From Thermoplasmata archaeon (lineage in GTDB: Archaea; Thermoplasmatota; Thermoplasmata; Lutacidiplasmatales; UBA184): DNA of 60,850 nucleotides. Shown here one piece after another: positions 51,719-59,153 of the stretch. Numbering within the stretch: the first letter of the stretch is position 1; every line of letters begins with the position of its first letter. The DNA lies in NCBI GenBank assembly GCA_022750455.1, contig JAKIVR010000006.1, positions 1 through 60,850 of the forward strand, written 5' to 3'. The notes beneath the pieces were generated by a model, which did not search any database, was not told the origin of the DNA, and saw only the letters and a list, made by a program, of their open reading frames with translations. Made by a program: the position numbers and the translations under genes.

Positions 51719-52396
51719 ATGGCCGAAACGGTGGTCGGTGGAGTGGACGTCTGGAAGGTCTACGGGACGGGCGAGGCGCAGGTCGCCGCGCTCCGTGGGG
51801 TGAACGTCGACATCCGGCGGGGCGAGATGGTCGCCATCCGCGGTGCCTCCGGGTGCGGCAAGACGACGTTCCTGAACTGCTTCAGCGGCCTCGATGAGAT
51901 CACCCGGGGCACGATCACCATCGAAGGGACGAACATCCAGGCGCTGACCGACCGCCAACGCAGCGAGTACCGGGCGAAGCGAACGGGGTTCGTCTTCCAA
52001 TCGTACAATCTGTTGCCGGTCCTGAGCGCCGTCGAGAACGTGGAGATGCCGCTCCTCATCTCGGGCATCAAGTCGAAGGAGGCCCGCCACCGGGCGAACG
52101 AGATCCTCACGGGGCTCGGACTGGGCGATCGGTTGCACCACCGCCCCGCGGAGCTCTCCGGCGGGCAACAGCAGCGCGTCTCCCTCGCACGCGCCCTCGT
52201 GAGCCGACCGGCGATCGTCTGGGCGGACGAACCGACCGGAAACCTCGACCTCGAGGGGACGAAGCAGGTGACCGAGCTCCTGCGCCAGCTGAACCAGCAG
52301 TTCTCGCAGACGATCGTCGTCGTCACCCACGACCTCGAAGTGGCGAACGCGTGCGACCGGACGCTCCTCATGCAAGACGGGCAGTTCGTCCAGTGA
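51719..52396 (+). CDS. MacB/LolD-type ABC ATPase
   Basis: 225 aa. Walker A GASGCGKTTFLN, Q-loop FVFQSYNLLPVL, signature LSGGQQQRVSLARA, Walker B IVWADEPTGNLD and switch VVTHDLEVA. Pairs with the FtsX-like permease 16 nt downstream. This class couples ATP hydrolysis to lipid extraction, peptide export or mechanotransmission, not classical import. A TATA-like CTTTATG near 51634 would give a leader of about 60 nt. Confidence 0.9.
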   Translation: MAETVVGGVDVWKVYGTGEAQVAALRGVNVDIRRGEMVAIRGASGCGKTTFLNCFSGLDEITRGTITIEGTNIQALTDRQRSEYRAKRTGFVFQSYNLLPVLSAVENVEMPLLISGIKSKEARHRANEILTGLGLGDRLHHRPAELSGGQQQRVSLARALVSRPAIVWADEPTGNLDLEGTKQVTELLRQLNQQFSQTIVVVTHDLEVANACDRTLLMQDGQFVQ

Positions 52397-52412
52397 GCTG
52401 TTCGGAACTCCG

Positions 52413-55367
52413 ATGACCGACTCGACCATCGTCGTTCTGGTGGGCATCGTCGCCCTCATCCTCCTCGCCACGGCGCTCCTCGCGTTGCGGAGTCGACTGA
52501 CGTTCCGGATCGCGATGCGCAACATCCGGCGCAGCCGCAGCCGGACGATCCTCGTCATCCTCGGGCTCCTCGTGGGGACCACGATCATCTCCGGGAGCTT
52601 CGTGGTGGGCGACACGCTCCAAGAGCTGGAGCTGCACTACACCTACCTCGGCGGCGGCCTGACGGACGAGGCGATCTACGCCGTCGGACCCTCGGGCGGC
52701 TACACCTACTTCCCGTACTCGACGTACACCCAGATCGCGTCGTCCGCGCTCCCGAATCCATCGATCGCCGGGATGACCCCGATGATCATCGACGTCACGC
52801 AAGCGCTCGACAAGTCCACCGGGATCCCCCAGACCAATCTCAACTTGATCGGCGTGAACGGCAACCAGAGCCAGGTGCTCGGTTCGTTCGTCGCCGACAA
52901 CGGCACCTCGATCGCCGGACCGGCCCCGGGCGAAGCGCTGCTCGACGACCAGGCCGCCCAGCAGATGGACGCCGTCGCCGGCAATACGCTGGTACTCTTC
53001 GGTCGCTCGTCGCTCGTGGTCACGGTCCAGGCGGTCGTCCAGGACAACCTCCGCGGGGCGTACCTCACCGGGGGGATCGAGGGCGGCAACGTGTTCGTGT
53101 CGCTGCCCACGGCCCAGACGCTGCAGAACAGCTCCGGGTTGATCAACGGGATCTCCATCACCAACGTCGGGTCACAGCAGGACGGGGTCGGCCTCTCCTC
53201 GTCGGTGAGTGCGTCGCTCAATGCGACGTTGGCGGGCATCCCCGCCGCCGTCGGCCTCACCGTACACGAGCCGTTGCAGGATGCGGTGAATGCCGCCTCG
53301 TCCGCGGCCACGAGCATCACCTCGATCTTTCTCGTGCTCGGACTGTTCTCGATCGTTGCCGGGGCGATGCTCATCGTCGGGATCTTCATCATGCTCTCCG
53401 AAGAGCGCAAAGGGGAGATGGGGATGCTCCGGGCGATCGGACTGCAGCGGGGCGATCTGATCCGGATCTACTACTTCGAAGGGCTGTTCTACTCCGTCGG
53501 GAGCGCCTTCGCGGGGGCCCTGCTCGGGGTCGCTGTTGGCTACGTTCTCGTCTACGCCTTCAGTCTCCTGTTCGCGGGCGGCGGGCTCACGGCCACCGCG
53601 ATCTTCCAGTCGTTCACGGTCACGCCGGATAGCCTCGTGGAGAGCTACGTCATTGGCTTCCTGCTCACCCTCATCACCGTCGTCGTCGCCAGCCACCGGG
53701 CGAGCCGCTTGAACATCGTACGGGCGATCCGGGACGTTCCGGAGCCGCCGCCGCCCCGGCGGCTGTACGCGTACCTCGCCTACATCGGCGTCGTCGTGGC
53801 GGCACTGGGCGCTCTGCTCCTCGCCACGACGTTGCACGGATCCTCGGACATCTCGGACCCGATCCTCGGCGGGGCGATGCTGATCCTCGGCGGCGGCCTC
53901 ATCGCCTCCCACTTCGCCCCGAACCGGCCGGTCTTCACGGCGGTCGGGCTCGGCCTCCTCCTCTGGGCCGGCCTCGAGCCGCTCCACCGGGCGGTGCTCG
54001 GAACGACGCACAGCGGCGGGATCTTCGTCCTCTTCGTCGAAGGGATCCTGATGATCGGGGGCGCCCTCCTCCTGTACATCTTCAACTCCTCGGTCCTGGT
54101 CGACGGGCTCATCCGCCTCGTCGGGAACCGGCCCGACCGCACGGCGATCGTGCGGATCGGTCTCGCGCACCCGAGCCGTCAGCCCGGGCGGACCGTCATC
54201 ACCCTCTGCATCTTCGCGCTGGTCGTCTTCACGATGGTCGCCGTGGCGACGTTCGGCGCGACCGTCGGCTCCAACCTGCAGGACTCCATCGTCACCGAGT
54301 CCGGCGGGTACTCCTTCGTCGGCGTCTCCCCCGAACCGATCCCGAACCTCCCCGGGCAGATCGCCAACAACTCGACGCTGAACGCGGACTTCGCGAACGT
54401 GGTCCCGGTCGTCAACGGCCAGGTCAACGTGAACGTCACGGGCTACAGTTTCAATCCGTTCGCCGATTCGCTGTACGCGGCCCCCACGGGGGTCCCCGCG
54501 GCCTCGAACTTCTACGACACGAACCAGTTCACGTTCTACGCCACGTGGAACGGGATGACCCCGGCGGAGGTCTTCTCGGCCCTCGAGACGAACACGAGCG
54601 TGGCCGTGGTCGATCAGACGTACGACCAGCCCGGCGGTGCGGTCGCTGGAGCGCCGTCCGGACCCCACCCCACGACGGCGCCCGGCTCCCTGATCGTCCT
54701 CGGCCGTCCTGGATCGGACGCGACCACCCAAGTCCGGGTCATCGGAGTGCTCACGGAGGAGCTGATCACCGGCATCTGGGTGAACCCGACCGCCGCGGCG
54801 CACCTCGGCTACGTGAACCAGACGCTCTATTTCCTCACGGTCCGGGCCGGCGTCTCCACCACCACGGCCGCCAACCAGGCGAAGGCGGCGTTCTACCGCT
54901 CGGGGCTCGTGCTGTACGACATCGAAGCGGACCTCGCCTCGTCCATCGCCAGCACCCAGGGATTCATCGGCCTCCTCGAGATCTTCGTCGGCCTCGGCCT
55001 CGCGGTGGGCATCTCCGCGATGGGGATCGTCGCCCTGCGCGCCGTCGTCGAACGGCGGCGGGAGATCGGGATGATCCGGGCCCAAGGGTTCACGCAAGGG
55101 ATGGTCCTGAAGTCGTTCGTCCTCGAGTACTCGTTCGTCACCCTGCTCGGGCTCGCCATCGGCGCGTCGCTCGGGGTGCTCATCGTCTACAATCTCTCGA
55201 TCTCGGCGACGGCGGCGGCCTCGGGGGTCACCTCGCTCGACATCCCGTGGCTCAACATCGTCCTGATCGTGGTCGTCGCCTACGCGCTCGCCATGGCCGC
55301 GATCGCGGTCCCCTCGATCCGGGCGTCCCGGGTCCCGCCCGCCGAGGCGGTCCGCGCGACGGACTGA
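52413..55367 (+). CDS. FtsX/MacB-family permease, double-module
   Basis: 984 aa. It starts with one TM, then a large extracellular domain (about residues 40-270, MacB periplasmic-like), the first FtsX core (about 296-430, GEMGMLRAIGLQRGDLIRIY), three to four more TM segments, a second extracellular domain (about 600-830) and a second FtsX core near the C-terminus (REIGMIRAQGFTQGM, about 875). Two FtsX units in one chain, as in some prokaryotic lipoprotein or peptide exporters. It likely works with the upstream ATPase. The C-terminus ends 9 nt before the convergent dedA gene. Substrate unknown. Confidence 0.85.
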   Translation: MTDSTIVVLVGIVALILLATALLALRSRLTFRIAMRNIRRSRSRTILVILGLLVGTTIISGSFVVGDTLQELELHYTYLGGGLTDEAIYAVGPSGGYTYFPYSTYTQIASSALPNPSIAGMTPMIIDVTQALDKSTGIPQTNLNLIGVNGNQSQVLGSFVADNGTSIAGPAPGEALLDDQAAQQMDAVAGNTLVLFGRSSLVVTVQAVVQDNLRGAYLTGGIEGGNVFVSLPTAQTLQNSSGLINGISITNVGSQQDGVGLSSSVSASLNATLAGIPAAVGLTVHEPLQDAVNAASSAATSITSIFLVLGLFSIVAGAMLIVGIFIMLSEERKGEMGMLRAIGLQRGDLIRIYYFEGLFYSVGSAFAGALLGVAVGYVLVYAFSLLFAGGGLTATAIFQSFTVTPDSLVESYVIGFLLTLITVVVASHRASRLNIVRAIRDVPEPPPPRRLYAYLAYIGVVVAALGALLLATTLHGSSDISDPILGGAMLILGGGLIASHFAPNRPVFTAVGLGLLLWAGLEPLHRAVLGTTHSGGIFVLFVEGILMIGGALLLYIFNSSVLVDGLIRLVGNRPDRTAIVRIGLAHPSRQPGRTVITLCIFALVVFTMVAVATFGATVGSNLQDSIVTESGGYSFVGVSPEPIPNLPGQIANNSTLNADFANVVPVVNGQVNVNVTGYSFNPFADSLYAAPTGVPAASNFYDTNQFTFYATWNGMTPAEVFSALETNTSVAVVDQTYDQPGGAVAGAPSGPHPTTAPGSLIVLGRPGSDATTQVRVIGVLTEELITGIWVNPTAAAHLGYVNQTLYFLTVRAGVSTTTAANQAKAAFYRSGLVLYDIEADLASSIASTQGFIGLLEIFVGLGLAVGISAMGIVALRAVVERRREIGMIRAQGFTQGMVLKSFVLEYSFVTLLGLAIGASLGVLIVYNLSISATAAASGVTSLDIPWLNIVLIVVVAYALAMAAIAVPSIRASRVPPAEAVRATD

Positions 55368-55376
55368 GCGCGGCTC

Positions 55377-56030
55377 CTACGTCGGGGGGTCGGGCGGAGC
55401 TCCGCCGGTGAGGTCCCTCGCGCGCAGCCAGCCGAGGAGGTAGAACGCCACCGCCACGAGGATCACGATGACGACGACGTCGAAGAACTGGAAGTACCGC
55501 TCGATCACCCCGATCCGGTGGCCGAGGACCGTCCCGAGGTAGACCATGAGGGTGATGAACGGCACGGCGCCGGCGAACGTGTACAGCCCGAAGCGCCACG
55601 GGGGGACCTGGGCGGCCCCCGCGGGGTAGGAGATGTACGCCCGGAGCAGCGGCACCAGCCGCGCCCCGCCGATCGTGACCGCCCCGTACCGTTCGAAGAA
55701 CTTCTCCGCCCGGGCGATGTCGTTCTCGTGGATGTGGAATCTCCCGCCCCAGCGGCGGACGAGCGCCGGCCCTCCCCAACGGCCGACGTAGTACGCCAAG
55801 AACGACCCGACCAGGCTGCCCCCGACGGCGGCGACGAGGATGATCGGCCACGTGAAGTTCGCGACCCCCTCGACCAAGAGGACACCGGCGAGCGGAAGGA
55901 TGATCTCGCTCGGCAACGGCGGAATGCCGAAGCTCTCCACGACCATGAGCGCGAACAGGCCGGGGATCCCGACGGTCTCCAGAGCCGTCAGCAGGAAGTG
56001 GAACAGGGTCCCGGTCAGCGAGAAGCTCAT
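55377..56030 (-). CDS. DedA/SNARE-associated family membrane protein
   Basis: 217 aa. Characteristic DedA motifs: VVESFGIPPLPSEIILPLAG, GGSLVGSFLAYYVGRWGG, and FERYGAVTIGGARLVPLLRAYISYPAGAA with the conserved re-entrant loops, plus C-terminal TM. DedA proteins are undecaprenyl- or polyprenyl-phosphate flippases or related lipid transporters. Here it lies in a stretch with other envelope genes, convergent with the FtsX-type permease. Confidence 0.88.
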   Translation of the reverse strand: MSFSLTGTLFHFLLTALETVGIPGLFALMVVESFGIPPLPSEIILPLAGVLLVEGVANFTWPIILVAAVGGSLVGSFLAYYVGRWGGPALVRRWGGRFHIHENDIARAEKFFERYGAVTIGGARLVPLLRAYISYPAGAAQVPPWRFGLYTFAGAVPFITLMVYLGTVLGHRIGVIERYFQFFDVVVIVILVAVAFYLLGWLRARDLTGGAPPDPPT

Positions 56031-56075
56031 GGACGTCCGATCGCCCGCGCGAGCGTCCGCCCCGCCGCGGAGACG

Positions 56076-56348
56076 TCAGGCAGGAGCGGAGCCCCCTTCC
56101 AGGACCAGACGGAACGGCTCGTGCATCCGGGCGTTCGTGCGGGCAGGGATCCCCTCGAACTGGAGCGGGTCCGTGCAGCCTCCACAGGAGACGACCGGAC
56201 GCATCTTTCCGAGCGTGATGGAGAGCGCGATGCCGACCTCGATCTCCCGGACGCGTCCGGGGGCCGCGTGGATCGCCGCCCGCAAGGCGTCCAGCGACGG
56301 ATCGGTCGGACCGTCGGAAGGGCCCTCGGCGGGTACCGAGCCGTTCAT
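56076..56348 (-). CDS. Small conserved-looking protein with CGGC motif
   Basis: 90 aa from the ATG at 56348. Acidic/Pro-rich N-terminus followed by a beta-rich segment REIEVGIALSITLGKMRPV and VSCGGCTDPLQFEGIP; the CGGC pair could be a metal or redox site. No family recognised and no membrane segment. It lies between the Ala/Gly/Ser-rich membrane protein and dedA on the same strand, with 34 nt to the former, so it may be part of that transcript. An in-frame upstream extension exists but overlaps the neighbour and is unlikely. Confidence 0.5.
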   Translation of the reverse strand: MNGSVPAEGPSDGPTDPSLDALRAAIHAAPGRVREIEVGIALSITLGKMRPVVSCGGCTDPLQFEGIPARTNARMHEPFRLVLEGGSAPA

Positions 56349-56382
56349 GATTGCGAAACTCCCTGGTCGCGGATCTGGGGAC

Positions 56383-57312
56383 CTAGGACGCGGTCTCGTC
56401 GCCGCCGGCCCCTTCGTCCCCCGATCCATCGGTGGACTTCGCCTTCTCCCGGTCCTTCTTCAGGATGTCGCGGCCGATCCGGTCGAGCTCTTCCATCAAC
56501 GAATCGATGTTCGGCTCGGCGGCGGCCCCGGCGGCTCCTGCGGCGGGAGCCCCGCCAGGACCCGTCGGCGGCGTCGCGCCCTTCTTCCGTCGGTCTGAGG
56601 CAACGGCCGCGCCGATCGCGGCGCCGCCGGCGGCGCTCGCCCCGGCGGTGGCCAAGAGCTCCGCATCCGTCACGGAGCCGGAACTGGAGCCGGACCCGGC
56701 GCTGGCACCCGCCCCCGAGCCCGGGGGGGCCGCGGACGGGGCGGTCGGAGCGGCGGAGGCGGCCGGCGTGACGCCGGACCCGGCGGGGCCCTTCGGGGCC
56801 GATCCCGCCGAAGAGCCCGGGGAGGGGGACGAACCGGAGGCCGTTCCGGACAACTTGGACGTGGAGGCCCCGCTGCTCTTCCCGGCCGCGGCCTCCTTGC
56901 CGATCTGCCAGCCATCCGAGGACGGGACGGTCGGCGCCGACTCCGAGGTCGGGCCGGACCACTCCGCCGGAGGGCCCTCGGCGTAGGCGCCCGCGGCGGC
57001 GCCACCGGCGGCGCCGCCCCCGGCCGCGGCGGCTCCTCCCGGGGGACGGCGTGACCGCATCAGGAGCAAGCCCGCGACGAGCGCGATCACCACGGCGAGA
57101 GCGAAGATGCCACCCAGCTCGAGCGCGGAGAGGCCCGAACCGGGGGAGTTATTGACGACCGGGCACGCCCCGTACGGGCAGGCGGTCTGCGCGGGGGCGG
57201 AGCCGGCGATATTCGGGGAGATCGCGGCGGCGATCACGAAGGCCATGAGGCCGAGGCCGACCAGGGTCGGAATGACCCTGCCGCTGAAATGAAACCAAGG
57301 CTTAACGGTCAT
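56383..57312 (-). CDS. Two-TM protein with long Ala/Gly/Ser/Pro-rich region
   Basis: 309 aa. TM1 at about residues 12-32 and TM2 at about 60-84, with a Cys pair (ACPYGACPVV) in the extracellular loop between them. Some 180 residues of Ala/Gly/Ser/Pro low complexity follow, then a short helical end (NIDSLMEELDRIGRDILKK) that resembles a coiled-coil or docking segment. A TATA-like GCTTAGATA lies about 35 nt upstream. Unknown function; the layout resembles the Pro-rich two-TM protein at 37017-37919. Confidence 0.6.
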   Translation of the reverse strand: MTVKPWFHFSGRVIPTLVGLGLMAFVIAAAISPNIAGSAPAQTACPYGACPVVNNSPGSGLSALELGGIFALAVVIALVAGLLLMRSRRPPGGAAAAGGGAAGGAAAGAYAEGPPAEWSGPTSESAPTVPSSDGWQIGKEAAAGKSSGASTSKLSGTASGSSPSPGSSAGSAPKGPAGSGVTPAASAAPTAPSAAPPGSGAGASAGSGSSSGSVTDAELLATAGASAAGGAAIGAAVASDRRKKGATPPTGPGGAPAAGAAGAAAEPNIDSLMEELDRIGRDILKKDREKAKSTDGSGDEGAGGDETAS

Positions 57313-57473
57313 GCGCTCCGTGACCTACGTTTCCAATCCCTCGACGGGTATCTAAGCCCTTCGAGGACGAGAATCGACGGAAATCGGGCCGTATAGCTCG
57401 AAAAGCGGCGCCGTCGCCGTGAACGAGGGATCGAACGGGCTCCGTAGAGCCCGCCGGACCGCGGGCCGGCGCG

Positions 57474-59054
57474 TCACGGTCGTCCGGTATCGAGCCAACG
57501 GCCGAACCGACGCACCAGCGGCAGCCGGAAGTGGAGCAGCCCCTCCACGGCCCCCAGCAGCATCCGGTCCCCCTCGTCGATGCTTCGGGTCAGGACGATC
57601 ACCCCGATGAACGCCCCGGCGGACGCGAGGACCAGCAGCGGGAGGAGCCAGAGCGGCCCCGTTCCGTGCAGCAACGTCAAGGCGAGCCCCACGGGGACGG
57701 CGGTCAGGACCAGCGGGACCACGTAGTGCCGCTCGAACGGATGGACCCCCTTGGTCAGTCCGAGCTGGATCATCGAGAGCGTTGGGGCCAGCGCCGCGGC
57801 GGTCCCCCAGGCGATCGCGGCCCCCAGACTGCCGTACGTCGGAACGAGCCACAGGGCCAGGAGGACGTCGGCGAGGGCCGCGGCCATGGTGTTGTACAGG
57901 AGGGCCCGGGTCTGTCCGAACGCCACTTGCGTCGCCGAGGCGGGTCCGACCAGGACGGCGATCATCGAGCCGAGGATGAGGATCTGCAACGGTACTGCGG
58001 GTCCGGCGTACGCCGCCCCGTAGACGAGGTCGAGGGAGATCGTCGGGAGGGCAAAGAAGACCAGGAACAGCGGCAGCGAGGTGAGCAGGGTCCACTTGGT
58101 CGCCGTGACGTAGGTCGTCTTCGTCGTCGCGGTGTCGTCGACCCGCGCGTACCGGGCGATGACCGGGAGCAGGATGTAACCGAGGGCCGAGAGCCCGACC
58201 TGGAGCAGCCGTGCCATCGTCAGCGCGGCGACATACGGGCCGACCGAGCCTGAGTGGAAGTAGTTCAGGATCAGGGTGTCGGCGTTCCCATCGACGTAGG
58301 CCAGGACCGCCACGGCGAGCAGCGGGGCGGCGAAGAGCAGGATGTGGCGGGACATCCCCGGGGCGGACGGCCCGTGGACGAGACGCTTCGGCAGCCGACG
58401 CCAGTAGTAGATCACCAGACCGAGGACCGTGATCGCGTTCGCGGCGAGGTAGGCGTACAAGGCGTTCGCGTAGGTGAGGTGGATCGGCCCGACGTTCGTG
58501 GAGGTGCCGTAGGGGAGCAAGGCGGCGACGACCAGGAACCCGATCACCAGGGCCGGGTTGAGGAGCTGGATGAACAACGCGTTCGGCCGCACATCCTCGA
58601 GCCCTTGGAACACCGAGGCGATCTGGGTCCCGATGATCGATCCGGCGACGGCGGGGGCGAAGATCGCCACCGCTTCGCCGAGGGCGGGGGCGTTGTACCG
58701 AACGTCCAACAGGTAGGCGACGACGAGCATCAATCCCGCGACGGCCGCCGCCATCGGGAGGACGAACAGGAACCCGGCCCGGATCACGCCCCGTCGCTCG
58801 TCGTCGGTGGCGACGTACGGGATGTTCCGGGCGACGGCCTGCGGGAGCGCGAGGTTCCCGAACGAGATCAGGAGGCCGGCCAACGACAGCCCGACCGAGT
58901 AATCGCCGAACTCTGTGACGGTCAGGCTGCGGGCGAGAATGACCCGGAGGACGAAGTTCAGACCGACGAACGCCAAGGTACCGATGAAGAGGATCAACGT
59001 CCCGCGCGTCACCGAGTTGAGAGCGTCGCGGGCCCCGGATCCAGCTTCGGCCAC
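57474..59054 (-). CDS. Polysaccharide-type flippase (Wzx/MATE-like)
   Basis: 526 aa with about 12-14 hydrophobic segments. It begins TRGTLILFIGTLAFVGLNFVLR and contains the typical repeated 12-TM MVF/MATE pattern (FGNLALPQAVARNIPYVA, and a re-entrant pair in the second half). Such proteins flip lipid-linked oligosaccharides across the membrane for glycan or S-layer glycosylation. It is transcribed away from a second large membrane gene, and the AT-rich GCTTAAGC box at 59087-59094 fits its promoter. About 160 nt of non-coding sequence lie between its stop and the gene upstream. Confidence 0.85.
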   Translation of the reverse strand: MAEAGSGARDALNSVTRGTLILFIGTLAFVGLNFVLRVILARSLTVTEFGDYSVGLSLAGLLISFGNLALPQAVARNIPYVATDDERRGVIRAGFLFVLPMAAAVAGLMLVVAYLLDVRYNAPALGEAVAIFAPAVAGSIIGTQIASVFQGLEDVRPNALFIQLLNPALVIGFLVVAALLPYGTSTNVGPIHLTYANALYAYLAANAITVLGLVIYYWRRLPKRLVHGPSAPGMSRHILLFAAPLLAVAVLAYVDGNADTLILNYFHSGSVGPYVAALTMARLLQVGLSALGYILLPVIARYARVDDTATTKTTYVTATKWTLLTSLPLFLVFFALPTISLDLVYGAAYAGPAVPLQILILGSMIAVLVGPASATQVAFGQTRALLYNTMAAALADVLLALWLVPTYGSLGAAIAWGTAAALAPTLSMIQLGLTKGVHPFERHYVVPLVLTAVPVGLALTLLHGTGPLWLLPLLVLASAGAFIGVIVLTRSIDEGDRMLLGAVEGLLHFRLPLVRRFGRWLDTGRP

Positions 59055-59086
59055 GGGAGTCCTTCGGTCTGAGTCAGAACTCGGAG

Positions 59087-59094
59087 CTTAAGCA
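59087..59094 (-). promoter_or_regulatory. TATA-like box of the flippase gene
   Basis: GCTTAAGC is 33-40 nt before the flippase ATG at 59054; the divergent GTATAAG box is 30 nt further on. The 99-nt gap between the two starts holds both promoters. Confidence 0.5.
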
Positions 59095-59123
59095 ATCCGT
59101 TCGAGAGGTGCGGGCCGGACGGC

Positions 59124-59130
59124 GTATAAG
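59124..59130 (+). promoter_or_regulatory. TATA box of the edge membrane gene
   Basis: GTATAAG lies 24-30 nt before the GTG at 59154, a classic archaeal promoter for a leaderless transcript. Confidence 0.6.
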
Positions 59131-59153
59131 ACGGAACGAGTTCGGGACCGTTC

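Noticed and set aside
48214-51897. A 1227-codon plus-strand open frame spanning the DMT permease, purM and pyrC.
   Set aside because: It is antisense or out of frame with three confidently identified genes and has shadow-type composition.
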